From Aquipseudomonas alcaligenes_A (lineage in GTDB: Bacteria; Pseudomonadota; Gammaproteobacteria; Pseudomonadales; Pseudomonadaceae), in NCBI GenBank assembly GCA_048595745.1, contig CP184361.1: a stretch of DNA of 64,000 bases. One strand, 5' to 3'. The number at the start of each line of letters is the position of its first letter. Position 1 is the stretch's first letter. The notes under the pieces were generated by a model. It was given only the letters and a program-made list of their open reading frames with translations. It ran no database searches and was not told where the DNA came from. The position numbers were made by a program, and so were the translations under genes. Positions 44,025 through 52,770 of this stretch are shown here, one piece after another.

Positions 44025-45023
44025 TCAGATACTCCCGATTTTTGCGTGATTCTTATCGATCCAGGCCTGTAGCGCCGCGTCACTCATCCACTGCGGATTG
44101 TTATCGCTGGAATAAACAAAGCCCTCGGGCACCTTCTTCCCGTCCTTGATGCGCTCAGGCGAGCTAGCCCAGTTGTTGATGACCGGCAGTATCTTGAAGT
44201 GCTCGGGGTACTCATAGGTGTAGTAGGAGTCTTCAGCACTGATCATCTGCTCATGCAGCTTCTCTCCCGGTCGAATGCCGACGATTTCCTGCTTAGCCGT
44301 CGGAGCCACCACCCGTGCAAGGTCTGTAACTTTCATGGACGGGATCTTTTTCACATAGATCTCTCCGCCCTCCATGTCCTCGAACGCATGCCATACAAGC
44401 TCGACCCCCTCCTCAAGGGAAATCATGAAGCGAGTCATGCGCTCGTCGGTGATGGGCAGCACCCCTTGATCCTTGATCGACATGAAAAATGGGATGACCG
44501 AGCCACGAGACCCCATTACGTTGCCGTAACGCACTACGGCAAAACGAGTACCCTGCCCTCCCGCATAGGAGTTACCCGCAACAAACAACTTGTCCGAGGC
44601 AAGCTTGGTCGCCCCATAGAGGTTCACTGGGCTACTCGCCTTATCCGTGGACAAAGCCACTACCCGCTTCACGCCCTTATCTATGCAGGCGTCGATCAAG
44701 TTCATGGCCCCGTTGATATTGGTCTTGACGCACTCGAAGGGGTTGTACTCAGCGGTAGGAACGATCTTTGCCGCAGCGGCATGTACTACATAGTCGACAC
44801 CGTCTAACGCGCGATAGAGACGCTCCTTATCACGAACGTCCCCGATGAAAAAGCGAATGCGCGGATCGCCCTGAAAGCGCTTGGCCATTTCCCACTGCTT
44901 CATCTCATCACGGGAATAAATGATGACCCTGCGCGGATTGAATTTGGCCAGGACCATTGGAACGAAGGTGTTGCCAAAGGAGCCCGTACCACCAGTGATG
45001 AGAATGGAAGCATTATTGAACAT
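44025..45023 (-). CDS. pseB: UDP-N-acetylglucosamine 4,6-dehydratase (inverting) PseB
   Basis: The 332-residue short-chain dehydrogenase-fold protein has the NAD(P) motif ILITGGTGSFGNTF at residues 7-20. VALSTDKASSPVNLYGATKL holds the Lys/Tyr catalytic parts of the PseB subgroup. It performs C4 oxidation, C6 dehydration and C5 epimerisation of UDP-GlcNAc, the first step to pseudaminic acid. It is the first gene of the pse operon. The 116 bases upstream show no convincing promoter and then run into the IS remnant. Confidence 0.95.
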   Translation of the reverse strand: MFNNASILITGGTGSFGNTFVPMVLAKFNPRRVIIYSRDEMKQWEMAKRFQGDPRIRFFIGDVRDKERLYRALDGVDYVVHAAAAKIVPTAEYNPFECVKTNINGAMNLIDACIDKGVKRVVALSTDKASSPVNLYGATKLASDKLFVAGNSYAGGQGTRFAVVRYGNVMGSRGSVIPFFMSIKDQGVLPITDERMTRFMISLEEGVELVWHAFEDMEGGEIYVKKIPSMKVTDLARVVAPTAKQEIVGIRPGEKLHEQMISAEDSYYTYEYPEHFKILPVINNWASSPERIKDGKKVPEGFVYSSDNNPQWMSDAALQAWIDKNHAKIGSI

Positions 45024-45142
45024 TCGACCTTACCTTTGCTGGATAGTGACTGGCCGTTGTAACGGCAGGGACTCGACGATTGAAGCAGGTCTGCGACTTT
45101 CAGCCTAAGCGCTCTAGAAAAGCAATATGCACGTTGTCGTGA

Positions 45143-46010
45143 TCACCCCATCCTGGGCAGTGGGTTAAGTTTTTCTTCGGCCACCGCAGGTGCTAGACCG
45201 CCGTTGAATTGATGCGGCCTGACCCAGTTGTAGCGATGCATCAGATAGTGGCTGATGTCCCGTTGTGCCTCCTGGACTGCCAGGTACCGGTCGGCGGAAC
45301 CCACTCCGATTTCAGGCCGCGGAATAACCGCTCCATCGGTGAATTGTCCCAGCAGTTACCTCTACGGCTCATGCGCTGCACCATCCAATATCGCCACAGC
45401 CGCTACCGAAAAGGCGGCTGGCATACTGGCTGCGCTGATCGGAATGAAACAGCACCTGCTGCGGTTTGCTCCGCTGTCCGTGGGCCATATCCAGCGCCTT
45501 AATGACCAACTCCGCATCTGGCTTGGCGGAAATCGCCCAGCCGATCACTCGCCTTGTATGCAGATCCAGCACCGCCGCCAGGTAATGCCAACGAGCTTGC
45601 GCCCAGATGTAGGCGACGTCGCCACACCACACCTGGTTGGGTCGTTCGGTGCTGAACTCAAGGTGCAGCCGGTTAGGGACATCTGGCCGCTCAACCGCAG
45701 CCTGCTTGTACACGTGCGAGCTGGGTTGTTTGCTGACCAGGCCCAACTAGCGCATCAACCGCCGCACGCGAAAGCGGCCAATGCTTACGCCATCCTCACG
45801 CAGCATGCCCAGGATGCTGCGACTGCCCGCTGATCCTCGACTCTGGTTGAACAGATGATTGACCTGACTGCGCAGGGCAACCCGGCGTGCATCAACACGG
45901 CAGCCCCGTTGACGATGGGCGTAGTAGCAAGACCGCACCACGTCGAACGCTGAACAGACCATCTCCACCGACTCCCGCTCACTCAACTGGTCTATCAGCG
46001 CATACGATTG
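45143..46010 (-). pseudogene. IS3-family transposase orfB (DDE integrase), disrupted
   Basis: Reading the minus strand gives SYALIDQLSERESVEMVCSA and then RRLMR, a TAG stop at 45747-45749 where Glu or Gln is expected, and LGLVSKQPSSHVYKQAAV. The rve integrase core NQVWCGDVAYIWAQARWHYL and HSDQRSQYASRLF follows. The frame is then lost near 45412 (another TAG lies in the shifted frame), regained through MSRRGNCWDNSPMERLFR, shifted again near 45288 and resumed through HYLMHRYNWVRPHQFNGG to a stop at 45143. At least two stops and two frameshifts make it non-functional. Confidence 0.9.
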
Positions 46011-46023
46011 AACTCGTCCGACA

Positions 46024-46299
46024 TCAAGAGAGCGGTAGCCTTTTGGGGATCGCTTTCTCCCGTTTCAGTCGGTCGATCCTGGCCTCCAGCTCCTGGATTT
46101 TCTGCTGTTCGGGAGTCAATGCTTTGCTCTTCGGGGTAACACCCAGGCGCTCCTCTTGGAGCTGTTTCACCCAGCGACGAAGCGCTGATTCAACCAGCCC
46201 CAGCGAGCGAGCTGCCTCGACATGGGTGTAGCCCTGGTCGAGCACCAGACCTGCGGCCTCTCGTTTGAACTCGGGCGTAAGAGGATGTTGCTTGGTCAT
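46024..46299 (-). pseudogene. IS3-family orfA (helix-turn-helix) remnant
   Basis: The frame reads MTKQHPLTPEFKREAAGLVL then HVEAARSLGLVESALRRWV and a leucine-zipper-like LEARIDRLKREKAI, as in IS3 orfA. It ends early with PKRLPLS. The expected A-rich slippery site (A AAA AAG type) that joins orfA and orfB by a -1 shift is here CCCCAAAAGG, apparently one A short. It is therefore probably unable to make the fused transposase even apart from the orfB lesions. Confidence 0.75.
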
Positions 46300-46403
46300 C
46301 AGACACCGCGAGCATTCTCGCCCTAAATGGATGTCCGGGATCAGTAAATCCACTACACACTACAAACACCGTGCCGAAAAGCGTCTGATAATTCTCGACC
46401 AGC

Positions 46404-48059
46404 CTACTGGTGCCACAGCACCCCGTCGCGCCGCTCCCCCCACGTACTAAAGTGGGGAGCATAAGCACTCTCCACCGAGGCCCGTTTGATCTTCAGCGTC
46501 GGCGTCAGGAAGCCGTTGTCTACCGCCCAGACCTCGGGCACCAGCACCAGACCGTTGAGCTGCTCGTGCTTGTCCAATACCTGGTTGGTTTCCTCAAGCA
46601 GGCGCTTGAGGCTGCCCTCGAGCTGTTCACGTGGCTCCTTGCGGCCCGCGTCGGACAGCACGCACAGGGCCAAAGGCTGCGGCAGGCCGTCGCCGACCAC
46701 ACAGACCTGCTCGATATGGTTGTGCACCGCCAGGCGGTTCTCGATCGGCGCCGGGGCCACGTACTTGCCCTTGCTGGTCTTGAAGATTTCCTTGATCCGT
46801 CCGGTCAGGCGCAGGTTGCCCTCGGCATCCTGCTCGCCCTTGTCGCCGGTACGCAGGAAGCCATCGTCGGTGATCGCTTCGGCGGTCTTGCCCGGCTCCT
46901 TGAAGTAGCCCTGCATGGTCGAGCCGCTGCGCACCAGCACTTCGCCCTCCTCGCTGATGCGCACTTCGACGCCTGGGTTGTTCTGGCCGATCCAGCCCTT
47001 CTTGAACTGACCGGGACGGCAGACATGCGAGTAACCGCAGTTCTCGGTCATGCCGTAGACCTCCTGCAGCTCGAGGCCCAGGCGGCGATACCAGGCCAAC
47101 AATGCGTCGGGTACGGGGGCGGCGCCGGACAGCGCGTAGCGCACCGCGTCCAGGCCCAGGCCGCGCAGCACCTTGCGGCCGAGCAGGCGGCCGAGCAGCG
47201 GGATGGACAGCAGCATGTCCAGGCGCTTGGCCGGCATCTTGGAATAGACGCCCATCTGGAACTTGGTCCAGATCCTTGGCACGCCGAAGAAGACGGTTGG
47301 CCGCGCACGGCGCAAGTCGGCGAGGAAGGTGTCCAGGCTTTCGGCGAAATACACGGTGAGCCCGCTGTAGAGCGAGTTGAGCTGGACGAACATGCGCTCG
47401 GCAACATGACACAGAGGCAGGTACGACAGCACGCGGTCATCCTCGCGCACGCCAAATAGCTCGGTGGCATGGGTGGCCGTGAAGCCGAAGTTGCCAAAGT
47501 TGTGCATGACCCCCTTCGGCATGCCGGTGGTGCCGGAGGTGTAGATGATGGTGGCCAGCTGCTCGGCACTCGGCTTTGGCTTGTCCTGAATCGGTGCGCA
47601 GGCCTGCAGATCCTGCCAGGTACGGTCGTAGCGGCCGTGCGGGTGCAGCGGCAGCGAGACGGTCACCACGCCTTCCGGCACGCCCGGCGCCATGGCGGGC
47701 CAGTCATCCAGCTTGCCGATGAACGCCACTCGGGCTTCGGCATGCTCCAGTACCTGGCGCACCGATTCAGCAGTGAGGTTGGGATAGAGCGGGACCGAAA
47801 CATGCCCGGCCATCCAGATGGCCAGGTCGGCGACGATCCAGTGGGCGCAGTTCTTGGAAATGATGGCGACCCGGCTGCCCTGCTCCAGCTCCAGGCTGCG
47901 CAGCCAGCTCGCGGCGCGTCGGGCCTGCTCACCGACATCGGCCCAGGTCAGCTGTTCCACCTGACCGCCGCCAAGGGGCTGGATCAGATAGGTCTTGTTC
48001 GGATGACGCGACTCATGCTCGAAGAACATCTCAAGCGGCAAACGGACTGCACTGGCCAC
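46404..48059 (-). CDS. AMP-binding long-chain acyl-CoA synthetase-like protein
   Basis: In this 551-residue ANL-superfamily enzyme, TIIYTSGTTGMPKGVMHNFG is the P-loop (A3), EVYGMTENCG is A5, LRTGDKGEQDAEGNLRLTGR is A7 and GKYVAPAPIENRL contains the A10-region Lys. Overall it is closest to FadD15/FAA-type ligases. It is predicted to activate fatty acids with ATP and CoA. The GTG at 48059 (MASAVRLPLE) has AAGGAGG 4 bases upstream; a TTG at 48101 lies inside a palindrome and was rejected. A PA1617-like gene by neighbourhood. A palindromic operator and promoter lie just upstream. Confidence 0.9.
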   Translation of the reverse strand: MASAVRLPLEMFFEHESRHPNKTYLIQPLGGGQVEQLTWADVGEQARRAASWLRSLELEQGSRVAIISKNCAHWIVADLAIWMAGHVSVPLYPNLTAESVRQVLEHAEARVAFIGKLDDWPAMAPGVPEGVVTVSLPLHPHGRYDRTWQDLQACAPIQDKPKPSAEQLATIIYTSGTTGMPKGVMHNFGNFGFTATHATELFGVREDDRVLSYLPLCHVAERMFVQLNSLYSGLTVYFAESLDTFLADLRRARPTVFFGVPRIWTKFQMGVYSKMPAKRLDMLLSIPLLGRLLGRKVLRGLGLDAVRYALSGAAPVPDALLAWYRRLGLELQEVYGMTENCGYSHVCRPGQFKKGWIGQNNPGVEVRISEEGEVLVRSGSTMQGYFKEPGKTAEAITDDGFLRTGDKGEQDAEGNLRLTGRIKEIFKTSKGKYVAPAPIENRLAVHNHIEQVCVVGDGLPQPLALCVLSDAGRKEPREQLEGSLKRLLEETNQVLDKHEQLNGLVLVPEVWAVDNGFLTPTLKIKRASVESAYAPHFSTWGERRDGVLWHQ

Positions 48060-48094
48060 GGGGCCTCCTTGTTTATTGTTTTTGTCACAGGGAG

Positions 48095-48116
48095 CAACCA
48101 AGCACTTGCTTGGTTG
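48095..48116. promoter_or_regulatory. Perfect palindromic operator upstream of the acyl-CoA synthetase
   Basis: Arms CAACCAAGCA (48095-48104) and TGCTTGGTTG (48107-48116) form a 10+10 perfect inverted repeat with a 2-base centre. It directly abuts the -10 box of the predicted promoter, about 35 bases before the GTG. This size and symmetry suit a TetR-family repressor of fatty-acid genes. No regulator gene is adjacent. Confidence 0.7.
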
Positions 48117-48145
48117 ACTATTCCATGCGTCAGGAGGTGCGGCAA
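48117..48145 (-). promoter_or_regulatory. Candidate sigma-70 promoter of the acyl-CoA synthetase
   Basis: Minus-strand -35 TTGCCG (48140-48145) and -10 AATAGT (48117-48122) have exact 17-base spacing and 4/6 matches each. The start point would fall inside the palindrome at 48095-48116. Confidence 0.5.
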
Positions 48146-48177
48146 GTGAATAAATGTTACAGGAGCAGAAAGGCGCT

Positions 48178-48633
48178 CTAGTCCGGGTGATACAGCCCAG
48201 TCAGCTGCATCAGGCCAGGAATTGTGCCCTCGCCTTCCAGTTCGACCAGGCTGGCGGTACGCAGCAGCAAGGGTTCCTGCAGGTGCCCGTGCTGGAGGAA
48301 ACCTGCCACCTGGCCAAGCAGCGGGTTATGGCTGACCAGCAAGCAGTGACAAGGATAGCCATCGAGGTGGCGGGCGGCCTCGTGCGGCGAATCGTCAGGC
48401 GTAGCCCAGTCGACGGTTGTCAGTGGCAGCGCCAGCCCGAGGACTTCGCGAACGATTTCAGCGGTCTGCTGGGCCCGCAGATAAGGGCTTACGAGGATGT
48501 GTTGCAGCGGCCGACCTCGCAGGCGCTCGGCGCTTTTGCGCGCTTCCTTGCGCCCACGTTCGGTCAGTGGCCGCTCTGCATCACTGCGTGCCCGCACTTC
48601 GGCTTCGCCGTGACGCAGCAGCCAGAGGGTCAC
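48178..48633 (-). CDS. sixA: Phosphohistidine phosphatase SixA
   Basis: This is a 151-residue histidine-phosphatase-superfamily protein. The catalytic RHG is in LWLLRHGEAEVRA at the N-terminus, and the second His is in LLVSHNPLLGQVAGFL. In E. coli SixA acts on phosphohistidine proteins such as PtsO/Npr. Its start overlaps the DUF4389 gene stop by 4 bases. Confidence 0.93.
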   Translation of the reverse strand: MTLWLLRHGEAEVRARSDAERPLTERGRKEARKSAERLRGRPLQHILVSPYLRAQQTAEIVREVLGLALPLTTVDWATPDDSPHEAARHLDGYPCHCLLVSHNPLLGQVAGFLQHGHLQEPLLLRTASLVELEGEGTIPGLMQLTGLYHPD

Positions 48634-48977
48634 AGCTTGGGTTCTTCGTCACGCACCGGGTGCGGCGCCGGCGGAATGCTGTGCGGCTCGTTGTCCTGCG
48701 GCGCGCGCGGGGTCGGCCAGTCGGCGAATGGCCAGGGTTTCTCCTCGGTGTTGAAGGTGCCGAAGCGGCCGATCTGCTGCAAATACTGGCTGAGGCTGTC
48801 GCCGAAGCTCTGCAGGGTGCCGTTGGGCGCGCCGTAGAACAGGCGATAACCCAACTGCAACAGAACCACGCCACCGAGCACGATCTCGGCCAGTTGCCAG
48901 ACGATGGTGAAGATCACCATCCACAGGATGCGCAGCGCGATGGACTCACGCTCCAGTTCCTTGTTTTCGTCAGTCAT
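48630..48977 (-). CDS. DUF4389 family membrane protein
   Basis: The 115-residue protein has one long hydrophobic segment (about residues 19-46, ILWMVIFTIVWQLAEIVLGG), then FGDSLSQYLQQIGRFGTFNT and a Pro-rich tail with KPWPFADWP. This is the DUF4389 pattern found between gpsA and sixA in Pseudomonas. The ATG at 48977 has GAAGGAGAG upstream. Function unknown. Confidence 0.88.
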   Translation of the reverse strand: MTDENKELERESIALRILWMVIFTIVWQLAEIVLGGVVLLQLGYRLFYGAPNGTLQSFGDSLSQYLQQIGRFGTFNTEEKPWPFADWPTPRAPQDNEPHSIPPAPHPVRDEEPKL

Positions 48978-48990
48978 GCCGCTCTCCTTC

Positions 48991-50013
48991 TCAGAATCCA
49001 CTGGGGGAAATGAAGTCCACGTCGGTCTTCGGTTCGCCGCGCATCAGCGCCTGGATGACCTGTTCCAGCGTGCGCCCCTCGAACAGGATGGCATGCAAAC
49101 CGGCGACCAGCGGCATGTAGACCTGCAATTCCTCCGCCTTGTTCTTCAGCACCTTGAGCGTATTGACGCCCTCGGCCACCTCGCCCAGGCGCGCCACGGC
49201 GTCCTCCAGGCTCAGACCTTCGCCCAGGGCGAAGCCGACCTGGTAGTTGCGGCTCTTCGGCGAAGAACAGGTGACGATCAGGTCACCCACCCCGGCCAGG
49301 CCGAGGAAAGTCATGGGGTTGGCGCCGAGCTTGACGGCAAAGCGGGTCATTTCCGCCAGCGCACGGGTGATCAGCATGCTCTTGGTGTTCTCGCCCATGC
49401 CCAGCGCGGCGGCCATGCCGGCGATGATGGCGTAGACGTTCTTCAGTGCGCCGCCCAGCTCCACGCCGAAGCTGTCGCGGCTGGCATAGACGCGGAAGGT
49501 GCGCCCGTGCAGGGCCGACTGCACGCGCAGGCAGAGCTCCTCGTCCTCGCTGGCGATCACGCTGGCCGTGAGCGCATGCTCGGCGATCTCGCGGGCCAGG
49601 TTGGGGCCGGAGAGCACTCCGATGCGCGCCTGCGGCGCGACTTCGGCGAGGATCTGGCTCATCAGCTTGAAGCTCTCGGCCTCGATGCCCTTGGTGGTGC
49701 TCACCAGCAACTTGCCGGCAAGGCCTGCGGCCACCGGCTGCAGGGCCTTGCGCAGGGCCGACGAGGGCAGCGCGACAAATACCAGCTCACAGGCAGCCAG
49801 GGTCGCCGGCAGATCGGTGACCGGCTCCACGCCCGGTAACAGCTTGATGCCTTTCAGGTAGCGCGGATTTTCGCGCTGGGTCCGCATGAATTCGGCCTGT
49901 TCAGGGTCGCGCATCCACTGCAGCACACGCTGACCATTGGCAGCCAGGAGATTGGCAATGGCGGTGCCGAAACTCCCACCGCCCAGTACTGCAACGGGTT
50001 GTTGCTCAGTCAT
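48991..50013 (-). CDS. gpsA: Glycerol-3-phosphate dehydrogenase [NAD(P)+] GpsA
   Basis: The 340-residue protein has the Rossmann start PVAVLGGGSFGTAIANLLA, KGIEAESFKLMSQI, VLSGPNLAREIA, the catalytic Lys region GGALKNVYAIIAGM and GLAGVGDLIVTCSSPKSRN. It makes sn-glycerol-3-phosphate for phospholipid synthesis from dihydroxyacetone phosphate. It heads the gpsA-DUF4389-sixA transcript. Confidence 0.97.
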   Translation of the reverse strand: MTEQQPVAVLGGGSFGTAIANLLAANGQRVLQWMRDPEQAEFMRTQRENPRYLKGIKLLPGVEPVTDLPATLAACELVFVALPSSALRKALQPVAAGLAGKLLVSTTKGIEAESFKLMSQILAEVAPQARIGVLSGPNLAREIAEHALTASVIASEDEELCLRVQSALHGRTFRVYASRDSFGVELGGALKNVYAIIAGMAAALGMGENTKSMLITRALAEMTRFAVKLGANPMTFLGLAGVGDLIVTCSSPKSRNYQVGFALGEGLSLEDAVARLGEVAEGVNTLKVLKNKAEELQVYMPLVAGLHAILFEGRTLEQVIQALMRGEPKTDVDFISPSGF

Positions 50014-50226
50014 AGGAAATCCAGAAAAGCCATGCAGATGGCAGGTAGCGCATTATCACGGAGCCTCGCCCGACCGACCAGCCCCAGACATTGCTACGCT
50101 GGCAAAGCCTGGCTTCTCGGTTAACATGCCGCTTTCCGCCAGAGAACAAGGTCGTTCCGTGCGCATGCCACACGCCCAGAATCCTTATGCACAGTCTCTT
50201 CACCGCGCACGTGAAGGTGATCGGCC
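50014..50226. other. Divergent intergenic region gpsA / hybrid kinase
   Basis: These 213 bases should hold both divergent promoters. I see no strong -35/-10 pair, no hairpin of note and no small gene that can be supported. Confidence 0.5.
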
Positions 50227-52098
50227 ATGATTTTCGGACGTCGCTGGGACATCCACACCCGCACCCAGCTGATCAGCGTCGGCCCCGCCCTGTTGCTGAC
50301 GCTGTTGCTGACCGGGTTCTTCACCCACTCGCGGCTGCAGGACCTGCGCCAGGAAATCGACCACACCGGCCAGTTGATGGCCAACCAGTTGGCTCCGGCT
50401 GCCGTCCATGGCGTCACCAAGGGGGATACGCAGGCGCTCGAACACCTGCTGCGTGCGACCCTGCAGGCTCCCAACGTGCGTTTTCTCGAAGTACGCGATC
50501 AGCACGAGAACATCCTGGTCTATGTCGAGCAGCCACGCGCCGACACCACCTCGAGCGTCGACGTATTCCATGCCCCCATTCGCCGTGCTGGCGACACCTA
50601 CCTGGGCCGTGTCGTGGTGGGCATGTCCGACGAGACGTTCACCAGCCGGCAGCAGGCCATTCTGCTCAAGGCCACGATGCTGGCCCTGGTCGCCCTGCTG
50701 CTGACCTTCTTCCTTGCGCGCCAGCTGGCGCGGCGTCTGGCCAGGCCGCTGAGCGCCATGGGCCGTACCCTCGAGGCGATCAAGGCCGGCGACTATCGTC
50801 CCAGTCTGGAGGAGACCGACAGCGGCGAGCTGGGCGACCTGGCCAGGCACATCAACAGTCTGGCCATCGAGCTGGAGCGCTCCGGCCGCGAGCAGCGCGA
50901 GGCCATGCAGCAGCTGATCCAGACCCGCGAGGAAGCCGAGCAGGCCAGCCGTGCCAAGTCTGACTTCCTGGCCATGATGAGTCATGAGCTGCGCACCCCC
51001 ATGAACGGCGTGCTGGGCATGCTGCAGCTGCTGGAAACCACCGAGATGACCCAGGAGCAGGCGGAGTACGCCGCGTTGGCGACCGAGTCCACCGAGCACC
51101 TGCTCAAGGTGATCAACGATATCCTCGATTTCTCGCGCATCGAGCGCGGCGCGCTGGAGTTGGAGCGCATCCCCTTCAGCCTGCAGGATCTGCTGCTCGG
51201 CTCGATCCAGGTGTTCCAGCACAGTGCACAACAACGCGGCCTCTACCTGCGCCTGGAAAGCCAACCGGGGCTCGAGGACTTCGAAGTACGTGGCGATCCG
51301 ACGCGCATCCGCCAGATTCTGGTCAACCTACTGGGCAACGCGCTGAAGTTCACCGAGGAAGGCGGCATCCGTATCGAGACCCGCTGGCAACCACTGGACA
51401 ACGAGGTGCTGTGGTTCACCTGTGCCGTGCGCGACAGCGGTATCGGCATCGCCCCCGAGCGCCTGGAACACATGTTCGATGCCTTCCAGCAAGCCGACAC
51501 CTCGATCTCGCGACGCTATGGCGGCACGGGCCTGGGCCTGTCCATCGCCCGCACCCTGGCCGAACGCATGGGCGGCACCCTGCACGCCAGCAGCGAGGAA
51601 GGCGTCGGCTCGGTCTTTACCCTGGAGATCCCGTTGCCGTTCAGCCTGCGCAGCGAGCATGTTCAGGCACCGGCGCAGAACGACTCGCAGAGTGGTGGCG
51701 ATCAGGAAGTCCTGCTGGTGGAGGACAACCCGGTCAACCAGACCGTTATTGAAGCCATGCTCCGTAGCCTGGGCTACCGCGTGACCCTGGTCAGCGACGG
51801 CGCCCAGGCCGTGCAGCGTTTCGATGCCCGGCGCTTCTCCGCAGTGCTGATGGATTGCCGCCTGCCAGTCATGGATGGTTACGAGGCGACCCGCCAGATA
51901 CGCCGGCACATGCCGCAGAATGGCACGCCGATAATTGCACTGACTGCCAATGCCCTGCAGGGGGATCGTGAAGCGTGCCTGCAGGCCGGCATGAACGATT
52001 ACCTGGCCAAGCCCTTCAAGCGTGCCGATCTGGAACGGGTATTGCTGCGCTGGCTTGGCAAGCGCAGCCAGGAGCCGGTGGTCGGCAGCGACAACTGA
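50227..52098 (+). CDS. Membrane hybrid sensor histidine kinase, PA1611-like
   Basis: The 623-residue protein has membrane helix 1 at about 12-33, a short periplasmic sensor, membrane helix 2 at about 140-160 and HAMP. HisKA carries the phospho-His in FLAMMSHELRTPMNGVLGM, HATPase has NLLGNALKFTEEGG, DSGIGIA and GGTGLGLSI, and the C-terminal receiver has the acceptor Asp in AVLMDCRLPVMDGYE. It has no Hpt domain, so phosphate must pass to a separate Hpt protein. Its place before fabAB matches PA1611, which in P. aeruginosa signals through HptB and binds RetS. hptB is also in this window. Confidence 0.9.
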   Translation: MIFGRRWDIHTRTQLISVGPALLLTLLLTGFFTHSRLQDLRQEIDHTGQLMANQLAPAAVHGVTKGDTQALEHLLRATLQAPNVRFLEVRDQHENILVYVEQPRADTTSSVDVFHAPIRRAGDTYLGRVVVGMSDETFTSRQQAILLKATMLALVALLLTFFLARQLARRLARPLSAMGRTLEAIKAGDYRPSLEETDSGELGDLARHINSLAIELERSGREQREAMQQLIQTREEAEQASRAKSDFLAMMSHELRTPMNGVLGMLQLLETTEMTQEQAEYAALATESTEHLLKVINDILDFSRIERGALELERIPFSLQDLLLGSIQVFQHSAQQRGLYLRLESQPGLEDFEVRGDPTRIRQILVNLLGNALKFTEEGGIRIETRWQPLDNEVLWFTCAVRDSGIGIAPERLEHMFDAFQQADTSISRRYGGTGLGLSIARTLAERMGGTLHASSEEGVGSVFTLEIPLPFSLRSEHVQAPAQNDSQSGGDQEVLLVEDNPVNQTVIEAMLRSLGYRVTLVSDGAQAVQRFDARRFSAVLMDCRLPVMDGYEATRQIRRHMPQNGTPIIALTANALQGDREACLQAGMNDYLAKPFKRADLERVLLRWLGKRSQEPVVGSDN

Positions 52099-52108
52099 CC
52101 TGCGGCAA

Positions 52109-52131
52109 GAACACCGGGTATACAGGTGTTC
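52109..52131. repeat. Inverted repeat between the hybrid kinase and fabA
   Basis: Arms GAACACC (52109-52115) and GGTGTTC (52125-52131) flank a 9-base spacer, about 115 bases before fabA. It could be an operator for a fatty-acid regulator or a weak terminator of the kinase gene; there is no U-run. Confidence 0.4.
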
Positions 52132-52243
52132 ACACTAGGCTGTGACTTTCACCGGAGCGCAACAGTCTATGACTAGTCTGCCGCTACACAAGAAAACCCG
52201 CGGCGCAGCTTAGCCCCGCCGAGGGGACCATTGAGGAGTTCGC

Positions 52244-52759
52244 ATGACCCAGCAAAACGCCTATACCCGGGAAGAGTTGCTCGCCTGCAGCCGCGGCGAA
52301 CTGTTTGGACCAGGTAATGCGCAGTTGCCCGCCCCCAATATGCTGATGATCGATCGCATCGTGCATATCAGTGAAACCGGCGGCAAATATGGCAAAGGCG
52401 AAATCGTCGCCGAACTCGATATCAACCCGGACCTCTGGTTCTTCGCCTGCCACTTCGAAGGCGACCCGGTGATGCCAGGCTGCCTGGGTCTCGACGCCAT
52501 GTGGCAGCTGGTCGGCTTCTATCTCGGCTGGCAGGGCAACCCCGGCCGCGGCCGCGCGCTCGGCTCGGGTGAGGTGAAGTTCTTCGGCCAGGTACTGCCG
52601 ACCGCCAAGAAAATCACCTACAACATCCACATCAAACGCACCATCAACCGCTCGCTGATTCTCGGCATCGCCGATGGCAATGTCAGTGTCGATGGGCGCG
52701 AGATCTACAGCGCCGAAGGCCTCCGCGTAGGCCTGTTCACCTCTACCGACAGCTTCTGA
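52244..52759 (+). CDS. fabA: 3-hydroxydecanoyl-ACP dehydratase/isomerase FabA
   Basis: This is a 171-residue hot-dog-fold enzyme. Catalytic His70 lies in WFFACHFEGDPVMPG and Asp84 in LGLDAMWQL, the same numbers as in E. coli. It dehydrates 3-hydroxydecanoyl-ACP and isomerises trans-2 to cis-3-decenoyl-ACP, the branch point to unsaturated fatty acids. The ATG follows GAGGAG. fabB follows after 11 bases. Confidence 0.97.
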   Translation: MTQQNAYTREELLACSRGELFGPGNAQLPAPNMLMIDRIVHISETGGKYGKGEIVAELDINPDLWFFACHFEGDPVMPGCLGLDAMWQLVGFYLGWQGNPGRGRALGSGEVKFFGQVLPTAKKITYNIHIKRTINRSLILGIADGNVSVDGREIYSAEGLRVGLFTSTDSF

Positions 52760-52770
52760 AGGATTTCCGC

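Larger units (their letters stand above)
45140..46343 (-). mobile_element. Decayed IS3-family insertion sequence
   Basis: This is about 1.2 kb, the typical IS3-family size. The ends are imperfect inverted repeats starting TGATC: 45140-45153 on the plus strand (TGATCACCCCATCC) and 46329-46343 on the minus strand (TGATCCCGGACATCC). It contains a remnant orfA and a broken orfB, and no target-site duplication is visible beside the ends (GTCG against GTAA). It lies between the pse operon and the acyl-CoA synthetase gene. End positions are tentative. Confidence 0.75.

Noticed and set aside
45140..46343. Active insertion sequence
   Set aside because: Both frames carry stops or frameshifts, so the copy cannot make a working transposase by itself.
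48060..48101. Longer N-terminus for the acyl-CoA synthetase starting at a TTG at 48101
   Set aside because: It would start inside the palindromic operator, while the GTG at 48059 has a good ribosome site and fits the family start.
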